From the NCBI GenBank assembly GCA_030528555.1, contig JAUMYQ010000007.1, positions 19,736-83,735 on the forward strand: a stretch of DNA of 64,000 nt, in the 5' to 3' direction. Under the pieces are notes generated by a model. It did no database searches. It was not told the origin of the DNA and saw nothing but the letters and a program-made list of their open reading frames with translations. The position numbers and the translations under genes were made by a program. This DNA is from Porphyromonadaceae bacterium. Lineage in GTDB: Bacteria; Bacteroidota; Bacteroidia; Bacteroidales; Porphyromonadaceae. This document shows positions 54,703 through 63,123 of this stretch, piece after piece (position 1 is the first letter of the stretch; every line of letters starts with the position of its first letter).

Positions 54703-56505
54703 CTAGTCTACTACCACCTGAACCTTGAACGCCTCAAGAACACTGCTTAGACGTAGTACATAGCTTCCAGGAGTGAGCCCAGCAATAGGGATAGTACCTA
54801 AACCATCACCTAGTTCACCTCTAGACACGAGCGCTCCCGACATCGTGTAAATATAGTATTTACTGCTCGCTGCACCCTCTACATTGATGGCGCGTGAGGC
54901 TACCGTAGGATAGACCTTGACGGAGGTATCTGCAAGCTCATCAAGAGCTGTAGACTCAGCCCCTGGATACGGACGATATTCGCTGCCTCCGATATTGCGA
55001 TCGAGCACCTGCCAACCCTTATCTTTGGCAATCTTTACCTGAGCAGGCGTACACTTATTTTCCGATCCAGATACCGATAGGTCTACGACGACAAACCGCC
55101 CAGAAGACACCCTTGGAAGAGAATTTACGAGCTTTGTCATTGCCTCGCCCTCAATCATATTGCCAGAACACTCTACACGGTTCAGAGACTTGGAGTTAAA
55201 AACGAGCTCTTTGAAACCGTTTTGCTCTCCTGTAAACTCGGTAAGGTTCTCACAAGCTCTCAAGTCAAGCTCGTTAAGACCACTCTTACCACAGTAAAGA
55301 ACATTGAGTTGCTGGCTGTTTGTGAGGTCTAGCTTCTTTAGCTCCTTGCATCCTGCAACATTGAGTGTCTTCAAGTTTGGGGTATCCCTCAGGTCAAGCT
55401 CACTAATTGCGGTCTCTGACATCGTAAGCTCTCCTAGAGAAGGATTGCTCGAAAGGTCTAGGCTTGTGACCCCCGACCCATCTAGCTGAAGAACCCACAG
55501 CTCGGTTTGATGGCTAAGATCCAGTGAAGTCAAGGTCTTAACACCTGCTATATTCAGCACACGCACTCGACTACCCTCTCCAGGCAGTCTTAGATGCTGA
55601 AGACCATTATTCTCCAAGTACACGTTCCTGAGCCTCATGTTGTTGGAAAAATCCGCGCCATTGAGCTTGTTGTGATTGAGCATTACCTGAGAAAGGTCTG
55701 GATTACCCGAAAAATCCAAGCTCTCAAACTCACAATTCGGTGCCCAGAGGGTTTTAAGCCTAGGATGGCGAGTGAGATCTATAGTGGTTACCTTGCTACC
55801 CGTTAGCCCCAACTCTTCAAGGAGAGCAGCATTCTGCAGTACAGAAAAGTCGAAGTTTGACGCAGCACTAAGGTTGATTCCTTTAAGTGTGGAGAAGTCC
55901 GCATTAGTGATCTTTGAGATCTTTGTTTCGCTTATATCAAGTCTCTGCAAAGCTTTCACCCCTTGAAGGTTCAGCGAACTGATCTTACTATTGCCATTAA
56001 GACGAAGGTCCACGAGGGCAGATAGCCCTGTCACCGTGAGACGAGCCAACTGATTGTCTTCTAGATTTACGCGCTCAAGTTTGATGTTTCCAGTCAAATC
56101 AATGAGGCTAATAGAGTTATTATTGGCAGCTAGATTCCTTAGCTCACGGTTCGCACTTGTCTTGAGCGTAACGACCCCATTCCCTCCACAAAAAAGAGTA
56201 GTAACTGGGCCATAGACAGTGAGCTTATCACTCGTACGCTTTTGGGAGAAATTACATACCCCCATCTTATCGGCGCGTGCTGCACTCCAGCCCTCTCCAT
56301 CATCCTTCTTGCCGTTACCATTGAAGTCTGCCCACACTAGCACTCCCAGCGCAGCATCTGTACCTATACCGAGCTTCCATGAACCACTGGCGGCCTCGGC
56401 TTCTATCTCGATTTTATACTGAGCTAGCGTCTGAGCCATCAGCTGAGGGAGAGAAGCATGGGCCAAGAAAAGTGCCACACTTAGAGAAGAAAAACTCTTA
56501 ATCAT
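54703..56505 (-). CDS. Leucine-rich-repeat protein with T9SS C-terminal sorting domain
   Basis: The 600-residue product has a signal peptide (about residues 1-24), an N-terminal beta domain with a calcium-type loop DFNGNGKKDDGEGW, then about 15 leucine-rich repeats of the L-x-x-L-x-L-x-x-N/C-x-x-L type (residues about 120-450), and a T9SS type A sorting domain at the end (VKVYPTVASRAINVEG to YVLRLSSVLEAFKVQVVV). LRR proteins of this kind are often surface adhesins in oral Bacteroidales; here that is inference. It lies 38 bp after the T9SS protein at 56544. Confidence 0.88.
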   Translation of the reverse strand: MIKSFSSLSVALFLAHASLPQLMAQTLAQYKIEIEAEAASGSWKLGIGTDAALGVLVWADFNGNGKKDDGEGWSAARADKMGVCNFSQKRTSDKLTVYGPVTTLFCGGNGVVTLKTSANRELRNLAANNNSISLIDLTGNIKLERVNLEDNQLARLTVTGLSALVDLRLNGNSKISSLNLQGVKALQRLDISETKISKITNADFSTLKGINLSAASNFDFSVLQNAALLEELGLTGSKVTTIDLTRHPRLKTLWAPNCEFESLDFSGNPDLSQVMLNHNKLNGADFSNNMRLRNVYLENNGLQHLRLPGEGSRVRVLNIAGVKTLTSLDLSHQTELWVLQLDGSGVTSLDLSSNPSLGELTMSETAISELDLRDTPNLKTLNVAGCKELKKLDLTNSQQLNVLYCGKSGLNELDLRACENLTEFTGEQNGFKELVFNSKSLNRVECSGNMIEGEAMTKLVNSLPRVSSGRFVVVDLSVSGSENKCTPAQVKIAKDKGWQVLDRNIGGSEYRPYPGAESTALDELADTSVKVYPTVASRAINVEGAASSKYYIYTMSGALVSRGELGDGLGTIPIAGLTPGSYVLRLSSVLEAFKVQVVVD

Positions 56506-56543
56506 AATCTTTTATTTCATTACCTTAACCTAAAACACTCTAC

Positions 56544-58412
56544 TCAATCTACCAACACCTTATAGGTTGTATACTTGCCAGATCTACCAAGGCGAACGAC
56601 ATAAACCCCAGAAATCAAACGCTGTGCATGCGAGCGTGTCACCAGCCTGCCAGCCATATCAAACACATGGAGCTCATCCACCTCGACATCCGTATGGAGA
56701 TAACCACCTAGAGCAAACACACGAGGAGACACGTCCTCTACTATCTCGTTCACGGATGTCAGAGCAGCAGACCAGCTAACAGTTTTAGAGGAATAGACCT
56801 CACGTTGTGTATAGTCCGATGATCGAATATCCTTGTGTGCAAGGATCACAAAACGCAGGTTCTCTTTCTTCCATAGAGGGTCTATCTGCACCTGACCAAT
56901 CTCCAGAGAGAATGTACCATCTGGATTCAACTTAATCGGACGACCATACTCAGACGTCAAGAACTGTCTGGCCAAATGATGGTGATAGAATACGCCAGTG
57001 GCCCCGGCCTGATTGATGGCACGTATATGGTCCTCCGTAATCACTGCTGTCAAAAATAAATTCTCCTGATCTATCTGGCCCACCTCTCCCTCTATCCTTA
57101 GGGTCAGAGCACCATTCTCTTCGGTAGCCTTTACGCTGGTAAAGCTAAGCACCTCCTGCACCTCTTTGGCTTTGGCATACCGCTCCACAGGATTGCGGTA
57201 ATCACCTGCGAGGAAGCCCACACGCGCCACATCGGGCATCCTGTTGATCATAAAAGCAGGAGCAAACTCACTCGACCGATAAGCATAGGGAACAAGCCTG
57301 CGAGAACCTCCAATCGTGAAAGCATCAGTATAATATCCAGCATGGTGCGCAATAACGCTCACCTCCATCCCCTCTCTCTCCATATGAGCGACCAAACTCT
57401 TGAAATGAGGCTCTGAGGCTGGACAATTTAAGCACCGCTCAGTAGTAAATCGCTCTACAAGGACGGTCTTGCGTGGCCACGATGCATTGGCTGTCTTCAC
57501 CTTATAAGGCAACTCATACTTGATGTCAGCAAAAAGATTGTCCTTACCATTTACTTTCTTGGCGGAAGCATAGAATACTCCCAAGCCACGGCGCGGAGCA
57601 ATAACCTTGAGCATCACATCCTGAGCTTGCCCAGCAGGGATGTTTAGATTAGTCAAGCTCACAGCATGCTCGGCCTCTATCCCAAACTGGGTCGTCATAT
57701 CAAGAGTGCTGATAGCCCGACTTCCTAGGTTTCGCACCTTAAGTGTGAGTATATGCTCCTGACCTCCCGTTAGCTCTTCGGAAGCAAAGCCACCAGAGAC
57801 CACACACCCAGTGTTAGTTAACCTACCAATCCTATCCTCTACATGTGCAAACAGCAAGACATTACCAAGATTTTCGTCCTTAACAAGAGCAAAATCTACC
57901 AAATCTCCTACCTCTTGATAAACGCCTCCTATCTCGATAAAATCGACCCCCGAAATCTTCCCTCCTGAAACTTGTTCAAAAGCGATCGGTTTCTTACCCA
58001 CACGCGCCTGTAGCTGATAACCTATATAATAGGTATCATCCTTCATCAGAAAAGGCTGAGTGAAGGCCACCTCATTCCAGCCAGCGGTAAGACTAACCGA
58101 TTGAATATACTTGATCTGATTGTCGGTTGAGCTTGCAATGAAGACACTGTGTTGATCTCCCTGCTCTCCCTCCGCTCCTGCCAGATAGAGAGAGAGCCCC
58201 TTGAGTACATTACCCTGCATCTTGGGCAGTCTCATCCCCACCGAAATGAAAGAAGTCCGCTCCGTACCAAGAGAAACTTTAGCTGCATCACGATCAGCGT
58301 AGCCAAACTGAATTATACTACCCATATTCTGGGCTGTCAGCGCACGCGTCAAGGGAAAGAGCAATCCCAGACAAAGCACAGCGACACCTAAAATTTTAGA
58401 ATATCTATCCAT
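56544..58412 (-). CDS. T9SS-secreted protein with Omp28/thioredoxin-like CxxC domain
   Basis: The 622-residue product has a signal peptide (about residues 1-28), an N-terminal beta domain, a central Ig-like region (LNIPAGQAQDVMLKVIAP) and then an Omp28-like domain with ERFTTERCLNCPASEPHF, where Cys327 and Cys330 form a CxxC. It ends in a T9SS sorting domain (GYLHTDVEVDELHVFDM to GVYVVRLGRSGKYTTYKVL). The ATG at 58412 is used because the frame upstream opens with TTG. It is probably cotranscribed with the LRR gene and shares its CxxCPA module with the Omp28-like lipoprotein at 51331. Confidence 0.86.
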   Translation of the reverse strand: MDRYSKILGVAVLCLGLLFPLTRALTAQNMGSIIQFGYADRDAAKVSLGTERTSFISVGMRLPKMQGNVLKGLSLYLAGAEGEQGDQHSVFIASSTDNQIKYIQSVSLTAGWNEVAFTQPFLMKDDTYYIGYQLQARVGKKPIAFEQVSGGKISGVDFIEIGGVYQEVGDLVDFALVKDENLGNVLLFAHVEDRIGRLTNTGCVVSGGFASEELTGGQEHILTLKVRNLGSRAISTLDMTTQFGIEAEHAVSLTNLNIPAGQAQDVMLKVIAPRRGLGVFYASAKKVNGKDNLFADIKYELPYKVKTANASWPRKTVLVERFTTERCLNCPASEPHFKSLVAHMEREGMEVSVIAHHAGYYTDAFTIGGSRRLVPYAYRSSEFAPAFMINRMPDVARVGFLAGDYRNPVERYAKAKEVQEVLSFTSVKATEENGALTLRIEGEVGQIDQENLFLTAVITEDHIRAINQAGATGVFYHHHLARQFLTSEYGRPIKLNPDGTFSLEIGQVQIDPLWKKENLRFVILAHKDIRSSDYTQREVYSSKTVSWSAALTSVNEIVEDVSPRVFALGGYLHTDVEVDELHVFDMAGRLVTRSHAQRLISGVYVVRLGRSGKYTTYKVLVD

Positions 58413-58593
58413 AACCAAAGACAAAATGTTTCACCTAATCGGTGACAAATATAATCAAATAACCGATGAGAATATAGCAAAATATCTTTTTCTTCAGACA
58501 ACCTCTTCAAAGCCTTCCTGACCCAATCTTCTGCCCTATACTCATCCGCCAATTTACCCAAAACAGCTAGAAAAATTGGTCTCTCTCCACCTC

Positions 58594-58707
58594 AAAAAAA
58601 TGCTCGGGAATACCCGAAAAAATGTTCCCGAACTTTTTTCTCGGAGTTCCCGATCTTTTTGGAAAAAGATCGGGAAGTTTTTTTTGAAAGTTCCCGAAGT
58701 TTTTTCG
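58594..58707 (+). repeat. Dispersed TTCCCGAA hairpin element, copy E
   Basis: This copy runs from CAAAAAAATGCTCGGGAA to TTCGCATCATTCGG. The central hairpin reads TTCCCGATCTTTTT, loop GG, AAAAAGATCGGGAA: both arms have changed relative to copies A, C and D (GAAC/GTTC to GATC/GATC), so pairing is kept. The hairpin is followed by G and eight T. Confidence 0.92.
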
Positions 58708-58938
58708 CATCATTCGGAATCCGATTTAACAATCTAAATACAAGATGATTAAGAAAACGCCCATACCAGATGAAATATAGCTTAACAACCAACCCAACCG
58801 CTAGCGAGACTGACCAGACTATTACAACATCAAAAACACCTCTCCCAAAAACATCAGGCAACAATAACAGCGAAAGAAATAGCTCCTAGAGTAGCGATAA
58901 GCATCGAAATCAGGCGACCATACAGAAAACTCTTGCCT

Positions 58939-58959
58939 TGTTGATAAGATTTATCAACA
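58939..58959. promoter_or_regulatory. Inverted pair of DnaA-box-like sites
   Basis: TGTTGATAA (58939-58947) and TTATCAACA (58951-58959) are exact complements three bases apart, each one base off the TTATCCACA DnaA box. They lie 468 bp before dnaA and could be part of oriC or a dnaA autoregulatory site. Confidence 0.45.
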
Positions 58960-59426
58960 GCTCTGTTAAGAATTTGAAAAGTGGAGAGTTATACCTCCGA
59001 TAGAGCAATGTGCATAACCTGATTATAAACCCCAAAATAAAGCCAAAACATACTGATAAACAAAAGATTACACATACATACATTCAATGTTTATTACTTG
59101 AAAAACCTAAGTATTTGGGAACAATAACGATATACTTTACTTCAAAAAAACAAGAGGAAAAATGTTTTTTTGTTCGGTATTTATTATCCAACTTTGCCTT
59201 GCATAAGTAGCTAAGGGATATGCCTTAAACAAGAAGTAGAGGCTTCCAGATCCGATTGCCTTAGCGATATATGCACCCCATTTTCATCGTTGTGACAAGA
59301 GGCTAGTATCTTCCTAATCGTAGAATAGAGAAAAGACCTCTGTGTGTACAGAGTAATCTGTTCTCACCTATTTAGAAGATGAGGAAGAGGTGGGCTAGAT
59401 AGTGTAGAATAGAACGATTGCTAATT

Positions 59427-60815
59427 ATGATAGAACCTATATCCTTTTCGGAGAACGAGCAAAACAAGGCTCTGAGTCTCTGGCCTAAGTGTAAGAACTT
59501 CTTAAGCTCCATGCTCGGTGAAGAGGAGTTTAACAAGTGGATAGCTCCTGTAGAACCTCGAGGACTAAACGAAGAGGGACTAACCCTCCGCGTACCCGAC
59601 GAGCAGTTTGCAGTATATCTCGAGGAGAACTTCACGAAGGAGCTTGATATGATGATGGGGTACTACATAGGTAACAAAGCCATCCTTTTCTTTGAATTCG
59701 CCAACAAAGAAGTAGAAGAGCAGTCCATTCGCGAAGAAGAAACTAGCGAGCCACCTATCAAGGCAGATAACTACGTGAGCTATCTAAACGAATCGCTACG
59801 CTTCGAAACCTTCTTCGAGAGCGAATCCAACCGCGTTGCTCGTACAATAGCCGAGAGCGTAGCAGAACGCCCTGGACAAGTACCCCTAAACCTCCTCTTC
59901 ATCTACGGTCCTAGCGGCGTGGGCAAGACACACCTATCACAAGCTATTGGTCAGCGAGTGCGTGACAGGCATCCCAACCTTAGAGTATGTTATGTATCAA
60001 GTGCTAAATTTGAGGCACAGTACACCCACGACTCTCGCTTTCAGAGTAAGACATCTTTCATTTCGTTCTATCAGCAGATGGATGTGCTTATCATTGACGA
60101 CATCCAAGGTATCATCGGTAAGCCCCGAACGCAGCAGGCATTCTTCGAAATATTCAACCACCTTTACCTGCTCAACAAACAGATCATTCTTACCTCGGAT
60201 GTCCCTCCTGTGGAATTTAGAGGCATGGAGGAGCGGCTCATTACACGCATCCGTAGCTCAATCATGATACCGCTCGAGCGACCAGACATCGAACTTCGTC
60301 GCAAGATCTTGAGCAACAAAGTTGCTGAGTATGGAGTACATATCGAGGAAGAGGTCCTTGAGTTTCTTGCCGAAAGCCTATCAAGCAATGTGCGAGAGCT
60401 CGATGGGGCAATCAAGACATTGCTGACCTATGCCACCATATCTGGCAGGGCTATTGACATCAACTTCGCTCGCTCGGTAGTAAGTACTTCAGTAAGCATG
60501 ACACAGCCCGAAATTACGATGGAAGGCATCCAAGAGCTTGTAGCAGCCGAGTACAAAATAGACAAAGCTCTTCTTCGGAGCGCTACTCGTCGCTCGGATA
60601 TAGCACTACCTCGTCAGGTTGTAATGTATCTTACCAAGACGCATACGGACCATTCGTACAATGTCATTGCCGAGCGCCTTGGTCGCAAAAACCACACAAC
60701 TGTCATGCATGGTGTACGTACTATCAAGAGTAAGATGAAAGCAGACAAAGCTTTCGCAGAAGACATCAAACGCCTCGAACAGCGCCTTCGTAGTGGCACC
60801 TCCTCTCAGGCTTAA
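59427..60815 (+). CDS. dnaA: Chromosomal replication initiator protein DnaA
   Basis: DnaA opens the replication origin. The 462-residue protein has the N-terminal domain I (WPKCKNFLSSMLGEEEFNKW), AAA+ Walker A GPSGVGKT (161-168), Walker B LIIDDIQGI, the arginine-rich sensor segments and the C-terminal DnaA-box-binding signature KNHTTVMHGVRTIKSK. The ATG at 59427 is used because the frame upstream opens with TTG. It is followed 6 bp later by wbpD. A DnaA-box-like pair lies upstream. Confidence 0.97.
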   Translation: MIEPISFSENEQNKALSLWPKCKNFLSSMLGEEEFNKWIAPVEPRGLNEEGLTLRVPDEQFAVYLEENFTKELDMMMGYYIGNKAILFFEFANKEVEEQSIREEETSEPPIKADNYVSYLNESLRFETFFESESNRVARTIAESVAERPGQVPLNLLFIYGPSGVGKTHLSQAIGQRVRDRHPNLRVCYVSSAKFEAQYTHDSRFQSKTSFISFYQQMDVLIIDDIQGIIGKPRTQQAFFEIFNHLYLLNKQIILTSDVPPVEFRGMEERLITRIRSSIMIPLERPDIELRRKILSNKVAEYGVHIEEEVLEFLAESLSSNVRELDGAIKTLLTYATISGRAIDINFARSVVSTSVSMTQPEITMEGIQELVAAEYKIDKALLRSATRRSDIALPRQVVMYLTKTHTDHSYNVIAERLGRKNHTTVMHGVRTIKSKMKADKAFAEDIKRLEQRLRSGTSSQA

Positions 60816-60821
60816 CCTCCC

Positions 60822-61394
60822 ATGATCGATCCAACAGCCATAGTAGAGGCAGGAGCAAAAGTAGCCGAAGATGCTACGATATGGCACTTCTGTCACATTA
60901 TGCCAGGGGCTGAGATTGGACATAGGTGTAGCCTTGGGCAAAATGTCGTGATGATGCCTGGTAGCAAGCTTGGAAACGGCTGTAAAGTGCAGAACAATGT
61001 TTCGCTCTACACTGGGGTTATATGTCAAGACGATGTCTTTCTAGGGCCTAGCTGTGTCTTTACCAATGTCATCAATCCTCGAGCATTCATCCCTCGAAAG
61101 GACGAATATCGACAAACACTCGTTGAGCAGGGTGCTTCGATTGGAGCAAATGCCACCATCCTCTGTGGTTGTACCATAGGAGCTTACGCAATGGTAGGGG
61201 CTGGTGCCGTAGTAACAACCAATGTGCCAAACTACGCACTTGTGTATGGTATCCCAGCGCGTCAGCATGGTTGGGTGAGCCGATGGGGCTACCAACTGGA
61301 ATTTAATCCCATAACACACGAAGCCACCTGTCCAGGGAGCCAGGAACGCTATCGACTATCCCCCGACAAGCAAACAATATATCTCATCGAATAG
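60822..61394 (+). CDS. wbpD: WbpD/WlbB-like UDP-aminosugar N-acetyltransferase
   Basis: This left-handed beta-helix acetyltransferase acts on UDP-2-acetamido-3-amino-2,3-dideoxyglucuronate. The 190-residue protein matches the family pattern: ATIWHFCHIMPGAEIG, LGQNVVMMPG, KVQNNVSLYTGVICQDDVF, GPSCVFTNVINPR and a hexapeptide end (IGAYAMVGAGAVVTTNVPNY). In P. gingivalis the Wbp pathway feeds the A-LPS sugar used to anchor T9SS cargo, and I recall its wbpD gene lying next to dnaA, as here. That recall is not checked. Confidence 0.88.
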   Translation: MIDPTAIVEAGAKVAEDATIWHFCHIMPGAEIGHRCSLGQNVVMMPGSKLGNGCKVQNNVSLYTGVICQDDVFLGPSCVFTNVINPRAFIPRKDEYRQTLVEQGASIGANATILCGCTIGAYAMVGAGAVVTTNVPNYALVYGIPARQHGWVSRWGYQLEFNPITHEATCPGSQERYRLSPDKQTIYLIE

Positions 61395-61426
61395 AACAAG
61401 GCACATTGGACTTTCCCTAAAAAGTC

Positions 61427-62722
61427 ATGCTAGATATCAAACAAATATGCAGGAGGCTTCGACTCCTAGATCTTATACAAGAGGCAGGGTATACGCTACA
61501 GCGTAGTCCTGCCTTGTTTCTTTGTGCATGTTTCATTGTAGCATACCTAACCCATACGCTTGCTCCTAATCCCTACTGGTTAATGTTGGAGCTAGGTTTA
61601 GCAGGCCTAGCTTTAGGGAGCTACCTCTGGAAAATAGACAAATGCAAATCCATCGTAGGATACAGAACATCTATCTTGGGATATTTAGCACTAGTATTCC
61701 TCTGTATTACTGCCTGGGGAATGAGGATAGATTACGCTAGGGCTACCAAGAGATTTTCGAGCAAGTCAGAAAACCTTCCTACAGTAACAACACTTCATCG
61801 AGGATTAGACAATATAGGAGCCAGCCCAGAAATCTCAGCCCTGCTCTCTGGGATATCTCTAGGACAAGTACCTCGTACCGAAGAAGGACGAGCCATACGA
61901 CAAGACTTCGTGCATAGTGGCGTAGCACATTTACTTGCGGTTAGTGGATTTCATACAGGAGTAGTCGCAGGGATACTGTACTTTCTATTGATGTCCCTAC
62001 CCATCGGCTACAACGGCCACAGCCGTAGAGGGCTAATTTTATTGGGAATTTGGTCTTTCGTCGCTCTAACAGGCTGGGCGATACCTACCGTACGAGCAGC
62101 TCTAATGCTAAGCTTCTACCTTATCGGAAAAATCATTTCTCGCCCAATACGCTTCTCACAAGTAGTCGCTCTATCGGCTATTGTACAATTTCTATATGAC
62201 CCCCACGTTATACTTTCTTGGAGTTTCCTACTAAGCTATGCTGCCGTCATTTCGATATACATTTTTCACCTGAGAATTCTGAACCTATTCGGTGCTCCTC
62301 AGCAGCCTCTGCTGCGCATGGTATGGTCGAGTGTCTCCATCACCCTAGCGGCACAAATCGGGGTGCTACCTCTATGTCTTTACTTTTTCGGTAGTATTTC
62401 TTGGAGCTTTATCTGGCTTTCACTACCAACAACTCTACTCGCCACGCTTCTCATACCCCTTACCCTTCTATTTATTGTCAATATAGGAATTGGCAGCCCA
62501 CTCCCTCAGAGTCTTTTTGCCTCCACTCTGAACTTTCTGGGAGAACAAATGCTAGCATTAGTCAAGCTTGGTAGTAATGCCACAGCCCTACAACAAACTG
62601 GGCAGTGTCCCCTATGGTTTGTGTTACTTTGGTGGAGTAGCATCCTTGCTTACGCTCTCTATATCCGATTACCAAAGGCTTTACACAAAAATCCACCCTC
62701 ACTATTGGATATATTGACATAA
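61427..62722 (+). CDS. ComEC/Rec2-family membrane protein
   Basis: The 431-residue protein has the competence-domain hallmark [20 protein letters not shown] (about 160-180) and about eight to ten hydrophobic spans. It lacks the metallo-beta-lactamase-like domain that full ComEC proteins carry at the C-terminus and is shorter than typical members. In competent bacteria ComEC is the DNA channel; whether this strain is transformable is unknown. It lies 32 bp after wbpD and ends 5 bp before the tRNA promoter region. Confidence 0.88.
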   Translation: MLDIKQICRRLRLLDLIQEAGYTLQRSPALFLCACFIVAYLTHTLAPNPYWLMLELGLAGLALGSYLWKIDKCKSIVGYRTSILGYLALVFLCITAWGMRIDYARATKRFSSKSENLPTVTTLHRGLDNIGASPEISALLSGISLGQVPRTEEGRAIRQDFVHSGVAHLLAVSGFHTGVVAGILYFLLMSLPIGYNGHSRRGLILLGIWSFVALTGWAIPTVRAALMLSFYLIGKIISRPIRFSQVVALSAIVQFLYDPHVILSWSFLLSYAAVISIYIFHLRILNLFGAPQQPLLRMVWSSVSITLAAQIGVLPLCLYFFGSISWSFIWLSLPTTLLATLLIPLTLLFIVNIGIGSPLPQSLFASTLNFLGEQMLALVKLGSNATALQQTGQCPLWFVLLWWSSILAYALYIRLPKALHKNPPSLLDILT

Positions 62723-62734
62723 TGTTTACCTTTG
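62704..62734 (+). promoter_or_regulatory. Promoter of tRNA-Ser
   Basis: ATTG at 62704-62707, a 19-bp gap and TACCTTTG (62727-62734) match the Bacteroidota promoter boxes with one base off in the -33. The tRNA begins 31 bp after the -7 box. Confidence 0.6.
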
Positions 62735-62764
62735 CATCCGAAAAGGGTGGCATCCATCCCCCTT

Positions 62765-62849
62765 GGAGAGATGGCAGAGTGGTCGATTGCGGCGGTCTTG
62801 AAAACCGTTGAAGTGAGAGCTTCCGGGGGTTCGAATCCCTCTCTCTCCG
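62765..62849 (+). tRNA. tRNA-Ser (anticodon UGA)
   Basis: An 85-base class II tRNA. The acceptor arm pairs GGAGAGA (62765-62771) with TCTCTCC (62842-62848), with discriminator G at 62849. The anticodon loop CTTGAAA places TGA at 62799-62801, reading UCA serine codons. A long variable arm lies between the anticodon stem and the T-arm GGTTCGAATCC. CCA is not encoded. An integrase gene lies about 270 bp downstream. Confidence 0.95.
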
Positions 62850-62860
62850 CTGGAAGGTCT

Positions 62861-63051
62861 GGACAAAAACAGACAATAAACAGACAAAAGCCTACAAGTC
62901 AATGATTTGTAGGCTTTTTTGTTTGTATTTTGTCCAGCATAAAAGACACCAAAAAGACCTCAAAAGACACAAATCTGTGCCTAAATCGTTACCGATTCCA
63001 TACCGGACAAAAACGGTAACGATTTGTCCAAAAATGACCTCTCGTTGTCCA
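62861..63051. repeat. Cluster of GGACAA/TTGTCC repeats and an inverted repeat before the integrase
   Basis: GGACAA or its complement TTGTCC occurs at 62861, 62930, 63005, 63025 and 63046, with the 10-mer GGACAAAAAC exact at 62861 and 63005. A perfect 12-bp inverted repeat, AAATCGTTACCG (62983-62994) and CGGTAACGATTT (63014-63025), lies inside. The pattern suggests recombinase or regulator arm sites at an element end. Confidence 0.6.
62886..62920 (+). terminator. Intrinsic terminator after tRNA-Ser
   Basis: AAAAGCCTACAA (62886-62897) pairs with TTGTAGGCTTTT (62907-62918) around a 9-nt loop and runs into a T-tract. It lies 37 bp past the tRNA. Confidence 0.85.
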
Positions 63052-63123
63052 AATTTTTACAGCCTGTATATATCTCACAATTAACACATTAAAAGTAGTT
63101 TTGTAACATTAAAAAGTGAGATT

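Larger units (their letters stand above)
58425..59426. other. Long intergenic region before dnaA: repeat copy E and possible origin elements
   Basis: About one kilobase with no convincing gene. It holds repeat copy E (58594-58707), an inverted pair of TTATCAACA boxes (58939-58959) and an AT-rich stretch from about 59000 to 59200. A weak promoter-like pair (TTTG at 59169 and CAACTTTG at 59189-59196, 16-bp gap) could serve dnaA. An origin of replication here is possible but not shown. Confidence 0.5.

Noticed and set aside
6410-58707. CRISPR array interpretation of the TTCCCGAA repeats
   Set aside because: The units inside each copy are short, palindromic and separated by T/A runs rather than unique spacers, and no cas genes are present.
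58592-58864. Minus-strand frame overlapping repeat copy E
   Set aside because: Half of it is repeat-derived and the rest has no family resemblance.
62727-62736. CTnDOT-like attB core (GTAnnTTTGC) at the tRNA promoter
   Set aside because: TTACCTTTGC is close to that core, but the same TAnnTTTGC pattern is simply the Bacteroidota promoter, and the integrase lies on the far side of the tRNA.
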